Shown: positions 9,019-18,126, counted from the stretch's first letter. The stretch is 64,000 nucleotides of DNA from Variovorax gracilis (GCF_030317115.1 NZ_JASZYF010000003.1:349878-413877), one strand, 5' to 3'. Notes: generated from the letters alone by a model not told the origin. Numbers and translations: made by a program.

Positions 9019-10164
9019 ATGGCTCTTCCCCCCGAGGTTTGCATTCGCGGTGCCGGCATCGTCGGACGCACGCTGGCACTGCTGCTGGCGCGCGAGCGCG
9101 TGCGCGTGGCGCTGGTGGCGCCCGCCGGCACGCCGAACGGGCAGGACGTCCGGGCGTACGCGCTCAACGCCGCTTCCAAGGCGCTGCTCGAATCCCTGCG
9201 CGCCTGGCCCGATGCGGCGCACGCCACGCCCGTGCGCGAGATGCTGGTGCATGGCGACGAGGGCGGCCGGGTGCAATTCAACGCCGCGCGACAGAAGGTC
9301 GATGCGCTGGCCTGGATCGTCGATGTGCCGGCGCTAGAGCAGCAGTTGAGCGACGCCGTTCGCTTCCAGCCCCGCGTCGAAGTCGTGAACGATCCCGTTC
9401 CGGCACCGCTGACCGTGGTGTGCGAAGGCCGCATGAGCGTCACCCGCGAAGCGCTGGGCGTGAGCTACGAAGTCACCCGCTACCCGCAGCATGCGATCGC
9501 CGCGCGGGTCGAAGCCGGGACGCCGCACGACGGGACGGCCCGCCAGTGGTTCAGCGACAAGGGCGAGGTGCTGGCGCTGCTGCCGCTCGCCGACGTGAAT
9601 CGGCCCGCGGACGCACCTGCCGAGCTCGACCGTTCACTCGCGCTCGTGTGGTCGGTCGACCAGCTTCGCGCTCCCGACCTCCTCGCGCAAGGCGCGGACG
9701 AATTCAATGCCGTGCTGACCGAGGCCACCCACCATGCGCTCGGCGCCCTCAAGCTGACCAGCGAGCGCGCGGCCTGGCCGCTGCAGCGTGCCATCGCCAA
9801 CCGCTGGACGGGGCAGTTCGAGGACGGCTCCGCCTGGGCCCTCGCCGGCGACGCGGCGCACACCGTGCATCCCCTCGCGGGCCAAGGCCTCAACCTGGGC
9901 CTGGCCGACGCCGCGGCCCTGGCCGATGTCATCAAGTCGCGCGACTACTGGCGCAGCGTCGGCGATGCCCGCCTGCTGCGGCGCTACGAACGGGCGCGCC
10001 GCACCGACGTGCTGTCGATGAGCCTCGCCACCGACGGTCTGCAACAACTTTTCGCACACAGCGCCGATCCCCTGCCGGCGCTGCGCAACTGGGGCATGCG
10101 CGGCTTCGACCGCACACGGCTCGTCAAGAACTGGATCGCCCGGCAGGCGATGGGCTTGCAATGA
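9019..10164 (+). CDS. UbiH/COQ6-family FAD-dependent monooxygenase
   Basis: 381 residues. The N-terminal Rossmann dinucleotide motif is VCIRGAGIVGRTLALLLARE (about residues 7-26) and the second FAD motif is WALAGDAAHTVHPLAGQGLNLGLADAAAL (about 275-303), the signature of the UbiH/UbiF/UbiI/UbiM hydroxylases of ubiquinone biosynthesis. The middle substrate part is diverged, so the ring position hydroxylated cannot be named. The stop codon overlaps a possible dsbC start (ATGA), so the two genes are co-transcribed. A catabolic aromatic hydroxylase of the same fold is the main alternative. Confidence 0.85.
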   Translation: MALPPEVCIRGAGIVGRTLALLLARERVRVALVAPAGTPNGQDVRAYALNAASKALLESLRAWPDAAHATPVREMLVHGDEGGRVQFNAARQKVDALAWIVDVPALEQQLSDAVRFQPRVEVVNDPVPAPLTVVCEGRMSVTREALGVSYEVTRYPQHAIAARVEAGTPHDGTARQWFSDKGEVLALLPLADVNRPADAPAELDRSLALVWSVDQLRAPDLLAQGADEFNAVLTEATHHALGALKLTSERAAWPLQRAIANRWTGQFEDGSAWALAGDAAHTVHPLAGQGLNLGLADAAALADVIKSRDYWRSVGDARLLRRYERARRTDVLSMSLATDGLQQLFAHSADPLPALRNWGMRGFDRTRLVKNWIARQAMGLQ

Positions 10165-10181
10165 ATTCCGGGAAACACACC

Positions 10182-10904
10182 ATGAAGAAACTCACCCGCT
10201 CCCTCCTTGCCGCGATGACGGCGCTGACGCTGGGCTACACCCTGGACGCAATCGCCGGCGAAGCCGAGATTCGCAAGAATCTGGCCGCACGCATTCCGCA
10301 ATTCGCGAAGATCGATGAGGTCACCAAGTCGCCGATGCCGGGCATCTACGAAGTCCGCATCAACGGCTTCGAGATCTTCTATACCGACGACCAGGGCAAC
10401 TACCTGCTGCAAGGCAACCTGATCGACGTGAAGGAGCGCAAGAACCTCACCGAAGAGCGGGTCGAGAAGCTCAGCGAGGTCGCCTTCAACAAGCTGCCCG
10501 TCAAGGATGCCTTCAAGATCGTTCGCGGAAACGGCAAGCGCCAACTGGCGGTGTTCGCCGATCCGAACTGCGGCTACTGCAAGCAATTCGAGCGCGACAT
10601 GACGAAGGTCGACAACGTCACGATCCATCTCTTCCTCTACCCGGTGCTGGGTCCCGACTCGGTCGTCAAGTCACGCAACATCTGGTGCGCCAAGGACAAG
10701 GCCAAGGCCTGGAACGACTGGATGCAGCGCGGCGTCACGCCCGACACCAACGAGTGCGACACGGCCGCGCTCACCCGCAATCGCGAGTTCGGCCAGAAGT
10801 ACAACATCACCGGCACCCCCACGCTGATCTTCAGCGACGGCTCGCGCGCGCCGGGAGCGTTGCCGGCGGCGCAGGTCGAAAAGCAACTCGCCGCTCGCAG
10901 TTGA
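10182..10904 (+). CDS. dsbC: Periplasmic thiol:disulfide isomerase DsbC
   Basis: DsbC reshuffles wrong disulfides in the periplasm as a V-shaped dimer. The 240-residue protein has a signal peptide (MKKLTRSLLAAMTALTLGYTLDAIAG), an N-terminal dimerisation domain of about 60 residues, a linker, and a thioredoxin domain with the CGYC active site at Cys130/Cys133. The cis-Pro loop is TGTPTLIF, and two further cysteines (NIWCAK, NECDT) match the structural disulfide of DsbC. I prefer the ATG at 10182 because the signal peptide begins there; an in-frame ATG at 10161 overlaps the upstream stop. The stop overlaps the M61 peptidase start. Confidence 0.95.
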   Translation: MKKLTRSLLAAMTALTLGYTLDAIAGEAEIRKNLAARIPQFAKIDEVTKSPMPGIYEVRINGFEIFYTDDQGNYLLQGNLIDVKERKNLTEERVEKLSEVAFNKLPVKDAFKIVRGNGKRQLAVFADPNCGYCKQFERDMTKVDNVTIHLFLYPVLGPDSVVKSRNIWCAKDKAKAWNDWMQRGVTPDTNECDTAALTRNREFGQKYNITGTPTLIFSDGSRAPGALPAAQVEKQLAARS

Positions 10905-12697
10905 TGGCCGCGCCGGCCGTTCACTACCGCGTCGAATGCGCGGATCGCAGGGCGCACCTGTTCGCCGTCACCCTGACCATCGACCGGCCGGCGGCGCTGC
11001 AGCGCGTGACGCTGCCGGTGTGGATTCCGGGCAGCTACCTCGTGCGCGAGTTCTCGAAGAACCTGCAGCACCTGCGCGCAACGCAGGGCCGGCGCAAGCT
11101 GGCAGCAGGGCAACTCGACAAGTGCACCTGGCAGATCGAATGCACGCCCGGCAAGGCGCTGGTGCTGCGCTACGAAGTCTGCGCGTATGACAACTCGGTG
11201 CGCACTGCCTGGCTGGACGCCGATCGCGGCTTCTTCAACGGCACGAGCTTGTGCCTCCAGGTCGAAGGCCAGCTCGATGTGCCGCACGCGATCGAGGTGC
11301 TGGCGCCGCCAACGCCGGAGGATGGCGTCCGGTGGTCATGCGCCACGGCGCTGACACCGGCGAAGGTCGACCGTCACGGTTTCGGCAGCTACATCGCCGG
11401 CGGCTACGACGAACTGGCCGACAGCCCGGTCGAGATGGGTGCCTTCTGGAGCGCGGAGTTCGAGGCCTGCGGCGTGCCGCACCGCTTCGTGATCGCGGGT
11501 GCGCCTGCATCCTTCGATGGCGAGCGCCTGATTGCCGACACCCGCGCCATTTGCGAGGAGCAGATGCGCTTCTGGCACGGGGACAAGGTCGGCAAGCGCA
11601 ACGGCCCCAAGCCGCCGCACGACCGCTATGTGTTCATGCTCAACGCCGTGGACGATGGCTACGGCGGGCTGGAGCATCGCCATTCGACCGTGCTCATCTG
11701 CACGCGTCGCGATCTGCCCCAGATCGGCGCCCGGAAGCAGACCGATGGCTACGTCACGCTGCTCGGCCTGATCAGCCACGAATATTTCCACACCTGGAAC
11801 GTGAAGCGGCTGCGGCCCGCCGAGTTCGCGCGCTACGACTACGCGCGGGAGAACTACACGCAACTGCTCTGGCTGTTCGAGGGCTTCACCAGCTACTACG
11901 ACGATCTCCTGCTGCGCCGCGCCAGCCGCATCGACGACGCGACCTACCTGAAGCTCGTCAACAAGACCATCAACCAGGTGCAGCAGACGCCGGGCCGCTT
12001 GGTGCAATCCGTGGCCCAAGCGAGCTTCGACGCCTGGATCAAGTACTACCGCCAGGACGAGCAGACACCGAACTCCACGGTGAGCTACTACACCAAGGGC
12101 GCGCTCGTCGCGATGTGCTTCGACCTCACGCTGCGCGCCGAAGGCGAGGGCTCGCTCGACGATGTGATGCGGCTGCTCTGGAAGAAGAGTGAAGGCGGTC
12201 CCATCGACGAGGCGGATTTCGCCGCCGCACTGGAAGCCGTATCCGGACGCTCCTTCGCAAAAGAAATCGCCACCTGGGTCCATTCGACCGATGAACTGCC
12301 CCTGTCCGACTTGCTGCGCGCGCACGGCGTCGCCGCGCTCGACGATCCGGCGCAGCGCGCCCAGGAGCTCGGCCTTCGCGTGGCCGAGGCGGGCGGCAGC
12401 GTGCAGGTCAAGGTGGTGCTGCGCGGCGGCGCCGCCGAGCAGGCGGGCTTTTCGGCAAATGACGAATGGATCGGCATCGAGCTGCCAGCGGCGAAAGGCC
12501 GGCCGGCCCAGGGCTGGCGCCTTGCACGGCTGGACGATCTCGCTCTCTACCTGGGCCCGCTGAAGAAGGCCACCGCGCTGGTTGCGCGGGATCGGCGCCT
12601 GCTGCGCCTGCCGCTGACACTGCCCACCGGCGTCACCACGTGGCGGCTGTTCGCGCAAGACCCGGCGAAGCTCGCGAAATGGCTGAGTCGGCCGTAG
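10904..12697 (+). CDS. M61-family metallopeptidase with PDZ domain
   Basis: 597 residues of the M61 glycyl-aminopeptidase family: an N-terminal beta-rich domain with [16 protein letters not shown], a gluzincin catalytic domain with [14 protein letters not shown] (HExxH at about 292-296) and the third zinc ligand in [13 protein letters not shown] (Glu326), and a C-terminal PDZ domain from about residue 470. The start is the ATG inside the dsbC stop (TGATG). No signal peptide is visible, which points to a cytoplasmic enzyme although it is coupled to a periplasmic foldase. The biological substrate of the family is poorly known. Confidence 0.93.
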   Translation: MAAPAVHYRVECADRRAHLFAVTLTIDRPAALQRVTLPVWIPGSYLVREFSKNLQHLRATQGRRKLAAGQLDKCTWQIECTPGKALVLRYEVCAYDNSVRTAWLDADRGFFNGTSLCLQVEGQLDVPHAIEVLAPPTPEDGVRWSCATALTPAKVDRHGFGSYIAGGYDELADSPVEMGAFWSAEFEACGVPHRFVIAGAPASFDGERLIADTRAICEEQMRFWHGDKVGKRNGPKPPHDRYVFMLNAVDDGYGGLEHRHSTVLICTRRDLPQIGARKQTDGYVTLLGLISHEYFHTWNVKRLRPAEFARYDYARENYTQLLWLFEGFTSYYDDLLLRRASRIDDATYLKLVNKTINQVQQTPGRLVQSVAQASFDAWIKYYRQDEQTPNSTVSYYTKGALVAMCFDLTLRAEGEGSLDDVMRLLWKKSEGGPIDEADFAAALEAVSGRSFAKEIATWVHSTDELPLSDLLRAHGVAALDDPAQRAQELGLRVAEAGGSVQVKVVLRGGAAEQAGFSANDEWIGIELPAAKGRPAQGWRLARLDDLALYLGPLKKATALVARDRRLLRLPLTLPTGVTTWRLFAQDPAKLAKWLSRP

Positions 12698-12738
12698 CCC
12701 GCGCCGGGCTGAGGATTGTTGGTATCAAGGAGACACGC

Positions 12739-13518
12739 ATGAGCTACGAAAACATCGAAGTCCGCGTCGAGGCCGAAAAGGTCGGCATCGTCACGCTCAA
12801 CCGGCCGAAGGCGCTCAATGCGCTCAACGACGCGCTGATGACCGAACTGGGCCAGGCCCTGAAGGCCTTCGACGCCGATCCGGCCATCGGCTGCATCATC
12901 GTCACCGGCAGCGAGCGTGCCTTCGCGGCGGGCGCCGACATCGCGGCCATGGCCAAGTACAGCTTCCTGGATGCCTACAAGGGCGACTTCATCACCCGCA
13001 ACTGGGAGACCATCCGCCAGATCCGCAAGCCGGTGATCGCGGCCGTGAGCGGCTTCGCGCTGGGCGGCGGTTGCGAGCTGGCGATGATGTGCGACTTCAT
13101 CATCGCGGCGGACAACGCCAAGTTCGGCCAGCCCGAGATCAAGATCGGCGTGATCCCCGGCGCCGGCGGCACGCAACGCCTGCCGCGTGCGGTGGGCAAG
13201 TCCAAGGCGATGGACATGGTGCTGACCGCCCGCATGATGGACGCGGCCGAAGCCGAGCGCGCCGGTCTGGTGAGCCGTGTCGTTCCCTACGAAAAGCTGG
13301 CCGACGAGGCGCTGGGTGCCGCGCTCGTGATCGCCAACTTCTCGCAGATCTCCGTGATGGCGGCCAAGGAATCCGTCAATCGCGCCTTCGAGAGCGGGCT
13401 GTCCGACGGCGTGATGTTCGAGCGCCGGCTGTTCCATGCGCTGTTTGCCACGGCTGACCAGAAGGAAGGCATGGACGCCTTCCTGAACAAGCGCGCCGCG
13501 GACTTCAAGCACCAGTGA
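12739..13518 (+). CDS. Enoyl-CoA hydratase (crotonase family)
   Basis: 259 residues starting [29 protein letters not shown], with a good Shine-Dalgarno (AAGGAG) 7 bases upstream. The crotonase signatures are all present: [13 protein letters not shown] (acyl-CoA adenine/oxyanion loop), [13 protein letters not shown] with the first catalytic Glu, and [19 protein letters not shown] with the second. It hydrates trans-2-enoyl-CoA in beta-oxidation and is closest in style to the short-chain mitochondrial and FadB1-type hydratases. It stands apart from the fatty-acid cluster at 53-62 kb and follows the M61 peptidase at 41 bases. Confidence 0.95.
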   Translation: MSYENIEVRVEAEKVGIVTLNRPKALNALNDALMTELGQALKAFDADPAIGCIIVTGSERAFAAGADIAAMAKYSFLDAYKGDFITRNWETIRQIRKPVIAAVSGFALGGGCELAMMCDFIIAADNAKFGQPEIKIGVIPGAGGTQRLPRAVGKSKAMDMVLTARMMDAAEAERAGLVSRVVPYEKLADEALGAALVIANFSQISVMAAKESVNRAFESGLSDGVMFERRLFHALFATADQKEGMDAFLNKRAADFKHQ

Positions 13519-13534
13519 GGCGGCGCCAGGGGCG

Positions 13535-15421
13535 TCAGGGACTTCGTGGGGGCGCCGCAACCGGCGCAGTCCCCGGAACAGGCGTCACCAACGGTTCCTG
13601 AACGGCGTCCCGCAGTGCTGCGCGCAACGCCGCCAGCGCTGGTGCCGATGGCACCCCGGTGGCGGACGGTGTTTTTCCCTCACGCCAGCGAACCTGGGTC
13701 GGCGCAACCTCGAACACCGCAAGTACTTCGCGATCGCGCTCCAGAGTGACCCGATATTCCGGCGTGCCGGACAGCGGCTGCGCTCCGACAGCAGAGATCG
13801 CGGCCGAACCCAGCAAGGCATTCAGGTCGCGCGCCTCGGCGCGCTGAAACGTGCGGCTTTCTCCACCGCGCCGCGTGATGGTGATGCGGCTCCACTGGGA
13901 CAACGCTGCGAAAGTCGGCGGCTCCGTCGCCTCCGTGCGCCGGGAAGAAGGGGGGGCAACGCGTGCGGCGGCAGGCGCGCCGGCAGCGGGTGCGCCAGGT
14001 GCTTGGGGGCGGGCCGCGTTGTCGGAGCGTTGCGCCAACATGGCGTCGTCCTCCTTGCGCGGTCGGGCGCCCGGTGACTCTGGCGGCGTTGGGCGCGAAG
14101 ACGCGCCGGCCGACGGCGGCGCCGGGGCGACAGGCGGCGCAGATTTCGCAACGTCCGCACTCTCGCGTCTTGGCGGCGGAGGCTGCGGCGAAGTGGCCGG
14201 AGGCGTCTTCTGCACTTTCGCCATTGGCGGCGGAGCCGGTGCGACGGGCGTGGCAGGCGGATTCGATTCCGCCACAGGCGGAGCCTGTGGCTCCGGCGAT
14301 GCCGGAGGCGGCGCGGATGCCTGTGACGCCGAAGACGCATCCCGCGACGGCGCGGGATTGCCCGGGCCCGGACGCTGCGACGCAGTCGACTCCACGGCTT
14401 GCGGCACTGGCGCGGAAGCTTGCGGCCTCGAATCGATCTGTGGAGGAATCACCGGTTCACGCCGCCAAAGCAGCGACACCAGCGTTGCGACCAGCACCGT
14501 GGCCAACCCCGCGATCAACGGCACGCGCGAACGCTTTCCGTCCGACGGGCCGATGCGCCGCCACCATGGCCGCGCCGCCAGTTCCAGTTCCGCTTCAGCC
14601 TCTTCCGGATCTGCCGCGCCAACGGCTTCGCTCGCCCTTTTCAGCATCGCCTTGCGAAGCCGCCAGTCCGGTGCCGTGTTCTGGTCCGGCGCGTATTCCA
14701 GCGCCTGCCACAAATGGGCGTCGCTCAGATCGTCCGGACTGTCCTCCGACGGCTCGATGCCCTGCTCCAGGACCGACAGGTACCGCTCCATGCAGCCGCG
14801 CAACTTCTTCAGGCCGGAGCGCAACCGCTTGCGGACGGTTTCCGAGCCGACGTCGAGCGCGCCGGTCAGCGCCTCGACGGTAAAACCATCCTCGTGGTGC
14901 AGCAGGAAGGCGGCGCGCTGTTCAATCGGCAGTTCGTCGAGGCAGGCCAGCAGCCGGCGGCCCGCGGCGCGCCAGAAGGCGAGTTCTTCCTCCGACGGGC
15001 GCGCGGCGTCGTTGGCCGCGCCACCGTGGTCACTAAGCAGTCCGCGACTGAAGATCTGCGCAGCTTCGAGCCCGTCGCCGTCTTCGTCATGCGCATAGAA
15101 CGCCACCTCGCGGCCGCTCAGCCGCAGCCTGTCCATGGCGAGGTTGTGTGCAATGGTGAAGGCCCAGACGCGCCATGGAACATCCTGCGGCGAAAAGCTG
15201 TCGCGCGCGACGCTCACCCGCATCCAGATTTCCTGGAACACCTCGTCGACTTCGCCTGCGAATCGGATGCCGAGCAAACGCCGAACGAAGCGGTAGAGCG
15301 CGCGCTCGTTGCGGGCATAGAGCGCGTCGAAGGCGGAAGGCTCCCCGCCGGCGTAGGCGAGCATCAACTCGTCGTCCGGCAGGGCGTCATCGAGACTGGG
15401 AATTGCAGTGGGCTCGCGCAT
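13535..15421 (-). CDS. ECF-type sigma factor fused to a transmembrane, proline-rich C-terminal region
   Basis: 628 residues from the ATG at 15421. Residues about 14-100 are an ECF sigma-2 domain (DEVFQEIWMRVSVA; VWAFTIAHNLAMDRLRLSG, region 2.4). Residues about 145-215 are sigma-4 (LDELPIEQRAAFLLHHEDGF, TVEALTGALDVGSETVRKRLRSGL). Then come a charged linker with LWQALEYAPDQN (about 238-249), one membrane helix at about 300-319 (VPLIAGLATVLVATLVSLLW), some 200 Pro/Ala/Ser-rich residues, and a folded C-terminal part (about 530-628) of unknown family. The linker plus single helix resembles a separate anti-sigma partner, so this looks like a sigma/anti-sigma fusion in one frame. No partner gene lies beside it. 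Confidence 0.85.
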   Translation of the reverse strand: MREPTAIPSLDDALPDDELMLAYAGGEPSAFDALYARNERALYRFVRRLLGIRFAGEVDEVFQEIWMRVSVARDSFSPQDVPWRVWAFTIAHNLAMDRLRLSGREVAFYAHDEDGDGLEAAQIFSRGLLSDHGGAANDAARPSEEELAFWRAAGRRLLACLDELPIEQRAAFLLHHEDGFTVEALTGALDVGSETVRKRLRSGLKKLRGCMERYLSVLEQGIEPSEDSPDDLSDAHLWQALEYAPDQNTAPDWRLRKAMLKRASEAVGAADPEEAEAELELAARPWWRRIGPSDGKRSRVPLIAGLATVLVATLVSLLWRREPVIPPQIDSRPQASAPVPQAVESTASQRPGPGNPAPSRDASSASQASAPPPASPEPQAPPVAESNPPATPVAPAPPPMAKVQKTPPATSPQPPPPRRESADVAKSAPPVAPAPPSAGASSRPTPPESPGARPRKEDDAMLAQRSDNAARPQAPGAPAAGAPAAARVAPPSSRRTEATEPPTFAALSQWSRITITRRGGESRTFQRAEARDLNALLGSAAISAVGAQPLSGTPEYRVTLERDREVLAVFEVAPTQVRWREGKTPSATGVPSAPALAALRAALRDAVQEPLVTPVPGTAPVAAPPRSP

Positions 15422-15552
15422 CGGGCGATTTTGACCTCTCGTTCCGCGGCATGCACCGCCGTCCGGGAGTGGCGACGTGCATTCCGTCGGGGCGGTCGAG
15501 CCGCAGGATTTGGAGGCCGCCCGCAAGGGCATCGGGAAACTTCCGACAGGTG

Positions 15553-15581
15553 CTGAAAGTGGCCCGGAGCCGCGCTATAAT
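15553..15581 (+). promoter_or_regulatory. Sigma-70-type promoter of tRNA-Met
   Basis: A perfect -10 hexamer TATAAT at 15576-15581 is preceded, with 17-base spacing, by CTGAAA at 15553-15558 (four of six to TTGACA). The tRNA begins 10 bases after the -10 box, so the transcript has almost no leader. Confidence 0.75.
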
Positions 15582-15590
15582 CTCTGGCTC

Positions 15591-15667
15591 GGCTCTTTAG
15601 CTCAGTCGGTTAGAGCGATGGAATCATAATCCACAGGTCCGCGGTTCGAGTCCGTGAAGAGCCACCA
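15591..15667 (+). tRNA. tRNA-Met (anticodon CAT)
   Basis: A full cloverleaf of 77 bases including an encoded CCA end. The acceptor arms are GGCTCTT/AAGAGCC, the D-arm GCTCAGTCGGTTAGAGC, the anticodon loop ATCATAA with CAT, and the T-arm CGCGG-TTCGAGT-CCGTG. The anticodon stem carries one A-C mismatch at its base. The acceptor starts with a paired G-C and the anticodon stem lacks three consecutive G-C pairs, so it is elongator rather than initiator Met; a tRNA-Ile with lysidine-modified CAT cannot be fully excluded by eye. Confidence 0.93.
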
Positions 15668-15674
15668 AACAAGA

Positions 15675-15708
15675 AAAGCCTGCTATCACTTCGATAGCAG
15701 GCTTTTTT
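15675..15708 (+). terminator. Rho-independent terminator after tRNA-Met
   Basis: Twelve-base arms (AAGCCTGCTATC and GATAGCAGGCTT) around an ACTTC loop, followed by TTTTTT. It lies 8 bases beyond the CCA end and would terminate the tRNA transcript; the A-run on the other side also makes it usable for the convergent lipoprotein gene. Confidence 0.92.
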
Positions 15709-15731
15709 GCTTTGGGCCGTTGGTTGCCTAC

Positions 15732-15938
15732 TTATTCCTTGGGACGCCGCCAGGCGCTGAGGAACTCGGCCGGCTTGTCCGGCGGCTGCCACGTGACCAC
15801 GACCGGGGATGAGGCTGAGGGAGCCGTCGATGCAGCACTGGCGCCTATCGCGGCTTCCCTGCCCGCGCCTTCGCAGCCGGCAAGACATGCCGCCGCAGCC
15901 GTCAGGCCTGCCGCCACGTACCAGGATGAATTCTTCAC
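15732..15938 (-). CDS. Small lipoprotein, hypothetical
   Basis: 68 residues from a GTG at 15938, chosen because GAGGAG lies 5 bases upstream. The N-terminus is a lipoprotein signal (hydrophobic stretch AAGLTAAAACLAGC, lipobox LAGC) with Cys at about residue 22. The mature peptide is about 47 residues, Ala/Ser-rich and then basic (WQPPDKPAEFLSAWRRPKE), with no recognisable domain. It converges on the tRNA-Met terminator. A longer frame upstream lacks a ribosome site and the lipoprotein signal would then be internal. Confidence 0.68.
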   Translation of the reverse strand: MKNSSWYVAAGLTAAAACLAGCEGAGREAAIGASAASTAPSASSPVVVTWQPPDKPAEFLSAWRRPKE

Positions 15939-16045
15939 AGCGACTCCTCGGTTGTTCTGCCGCGTGCAACCCTGGCTGGGTTGTACGGATGCGCTGAGTG
16001 TAACAGAGATGTAACTCCAAAGTTCTATTTCTAGGCTTGGCGGCA

Positions 16046-17251
16046 CTAAATGCACTGTTGCGTTGACTTTTCAAGGTGCGGCATCGAGGTCGATGCCTGC
16101 GAGTCTTCGAGGATGCCCCGAAGAATGCGCGGCAGCTCGACGATCGCCTCGTTGCGAATGCCGCGCGTGGCTGCCCGATAGCGGTCCATCTGCGAGGTCA
16201 GCTCCTCGACCGCCTCCGCCACCTTGGCAAAGCTCGCGCAGACCACACCCACGCCCTGCTCGCGCACCCACTGGGCGTTGTAGCGTTCCTGCGGCAGCGT
16301 CCAGCGATTGCGCACGACGATCACGGGCAGGTGCATCTGCACCGCCTCGCTGAGGCTGCCGGGTCCGGGCTTTCCGATGAAGAAATCGGCGAGTTGCATG
16401 TAGTGGGCTATGTCGGGCGTGAACTCCAGCACGAGCCGCGGCGCCCGCGAAGACGAGGCGCGCAGGTCGCGAGCCAGCTTCGCGTTGTGGCCGCAAGCGA
16501 GGATGAGCTGCGTATCGCGCAGCCGCTTCGCGATGCCGAGCATCGCCTTGGAGCCCTGCCCGCCGAACAGCACGATGCCGGTCGGGCGATCGGGGTCGAG
16601 CCCCATCGAAGCCCGCGCTGCTGCACGGTCGACCGGCTTCGCGTCGTGGAATGCCGAGCGCATGAGCATGCCGGAAGTCGCGTGGGTCCGATCATCCGAA
16701 TACCCGGCCTCGCGCGCCTGCTGCACGGCCCTGGGACTTCCGCAAACGAAGTGCTGGTCCAAACCTTTTTCGATCCAGAAGTTCGGCGGGTGATCCGCCA
16801 GATCGGTCAGCACGGTCACATACGGAACACCGGGCAACGTGGACGCGAGCGCCTCGCACATCGCACGGTTGAAGTTGGGAATCAGTGACACGACCATGTC
16901 GGGCTCGGTCGCGAGCCAATGCTGCTGCAGTTGCCGCAACAGCGTCGAATGCCCCCAGCGGATCATTCCCTGGAGCAGCTTCAGCTCCTGCGCCAGGCCG
17001 AGCGTCCACCCACGTGCCAGGCGCTTGTTGTAGACGTCCTCGGGATCCATGCCCGTGATCTTTCGGAAGCTGTCCCTGGGGTCGAGCACTTCGCGCAGGT
17101 TGACCAGTCTCACGGTCCACGGAAGGCCCGCCCGCCGGATGGCGGCTTCGAGCGCCAGCGCCGAGGCACGGTGGCCGCCGCCGGCGTTGAAGTAGACGAG
17201 GTCGACGGTCCGGGCCGGGCGGCAAGGAGGAAGCAGGGCCGCGGGCTTCAT
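16046..17251 (-). CDS. MGDG-synthase-type diacylglycerol glycosyltransferase (GT28 fold)
   Basis: 401 residues in the glycosyltransferase group that includes plant MGDG synthase and Bacillus UgtP, which transfer sugar from a UDP-sugar to diacylglycerol at the membrane face. The N-terminal domain has YFNAGGGHRASALALEAAIR (about 20-39), the acceptor-side glycine loop. The C-terminal domain has VLFGGQGS and FFIGKPGPGSLSEAVQ, the usual nucleotide-sugar site. The start ATG at 17251 overlaps the stop of the upstream phosphoesterase (ATGA), so the two are translationally coupled. That pairing suggests it makes a glycolipid from diacylglycerol released by the neighbour; the sugar cannot be told. Confidence 0.85.
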   Translation of the reverse strand: MKPAALLPPCRPARTVDLVYFNAGGGHRASALALEAAIRRAGLPWTVRLVNLREVLDPRDSFRKITGMDPEDVYNKRLARGWTLGLAQELKLLQGMIRWGHSTLLRQLQQHWLATEPDMVVSLIPNFNRAMCEALASTLPGVPYVTVLTDLADHPPNFWIEKGLDQHFVCGSPRAVQQAREAGYSDDRTHATSGMLMRSAFHDAKPVDRAAARASMGLDPDRPTGIVLFGGQGSKAMLGIAKRLRDTQLILACGHNAKLARDLRASSSRAPRLVLEFTPDIAHYMQLADFFIGKPGPGSLSEAVQMHLPVIVVRNRWTLPQERYNAQWVREQGVGVVCASFAKVAEAVEELTSQMDRYRAATRGIRNEAIVELPRILRGILEDSQASTSMPHLEKSTQQCI

Positions 17252-18126
17252 GCGTGCGCCGGCTCGCGCCGCGAAGCCGCATGCCCGGCCCGGGCCTCGA
17301 CGGGCATGTGCTCCGCCCAGTGCAGGATCTCCAACGACCCGTCCGCATGCTCCGCCAGTGCGGTCAGGCTCTCGACCCAGTCGCCGTCGTTGGCGTAGAG
17401 GATGCCGTCGATGTCGCGCAGTTCCGCGTGATGGATATGGCCGCACACGACGCCTTGCACGCCCCGCCTGCGCGCTTCGCGCGCCACTGCGCTTTCGAAA
17501 TCGCCCACGTAGCTGACCGCGCGCTTGACCTTCAGCTTCAAGTACTTCGACAACGACCAGTAGGGCAAGCCCATGCGCGCACGAAGGGAGTTGAGATGGC
17601 GGTTCAGCTTCAGCGTGAATTCATAGAGCGAGTCGCCGACGTGCGCCAGCCACTTTGCGCACTGGATCACGCCGTCGAACAGATCGCCATGCATGACCCA
17701 CAGCTTGCGGCCGTCCGCGGTCTCGTGGATCCACTCCTCCGCGACGTCGATGCCGCCGAAGTTGTGGTGCAGGTACTTGCGCGCGAACTCGTCGTGATTG
17801 CCCGGGATGAAGATCACGCGCGTACCCTTGCGCGCCTTGCGCAGCAGCTTCTGGATCACGTCGTTGTGCGCCTGCGGCCAGTACCAGTGACGGCGCAGTT
17901 GCCAGCCGTCGATGATGTCGCCCACGAGGAACAGCGTCTCGCACTCGGTGTGCTTGAGGAAGTCCAGCAGTGCGCGGGCCTGGCAGCCGGGCGTCCCCAG
18001 GTGCAGGTCGGAGATCCAGAGCGTGCGGTACTTCTGCGGCGGGCGCAGGGCATCCCCGTCTTCCGGCTCGGGAAGCTGGGGGGCGGAATCGCGCCATGCG
18101 CGAAGAAAGGCGTCGTCGCGTTGCAT
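17248..18126 (-). CDS. PlcP-type metallophosphoesterase (annotated elsewhere as UDP-2,3-diacylglucosamine hydrolase)
   Basis: 292 residues of the calcineurin-like phosphoesterase fold. The metal-binding motifs appear in order: LWISDLHLGTPGCQA (DxH), FLVGDIIDGWQLRR (GD), FIPGNHDEFARK (GNHD), VMHGDLFDG, and CGHIHHAELRDIDG (GHxH). The HWYWPQAHNDVIQKLLRKARKGTR block and the NDGDWVESLTAL end are those of the PlcP group, phosphatidylcholine-type phospholipases C used for lipid replacement under phosphate starvation, rather than LpxH proper. The start at 18126 has no clear Shine-Dalgarno. The coupled downstream glycosyltransferase supports the PlcP reading. Confidence 0.82.
   Translation of the reverse strand: MQRDDAFLRAWRDSAPQLPEPEDGDALRPPQKYRTLWISDLHLGTPGCQARALLDFLKHTECETLFLVGDIIDGWQLRRHWYWPQAHNDVIQKLLRKARKGTRVIFIPGNHDEFARKYLHHNFGGIDVAEEWIHETADGRKLWVMHGDLFDGVIQCAKWLAHVGDSLYEFTLKLNRHLNSLRARMGLPYWSLSKYLKLKVKRAVSYVGDFESAVAREARRRGVQGVVCGHIHHAELRDIDGILYANDGDWVESLTALAEHADGSLEILHWAEHMPVEARAGHAASRREPAHA

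Noticed and set aside
13851..15098. Ser/Ala/Gly-rich plus-strand frame opposite the sigma-factor fusion
   Set aside because: Its composition mirrors the Pro/Ala-rich tail on the other strand; no start signal and no domain.
15610..16074. Minus-strand frame crossing the tRNA-Met gene
   Set aside because: It would translate antisense tRNA and terminator sequence; the real gene here is the short lipoprotein from the GTG at 15938.
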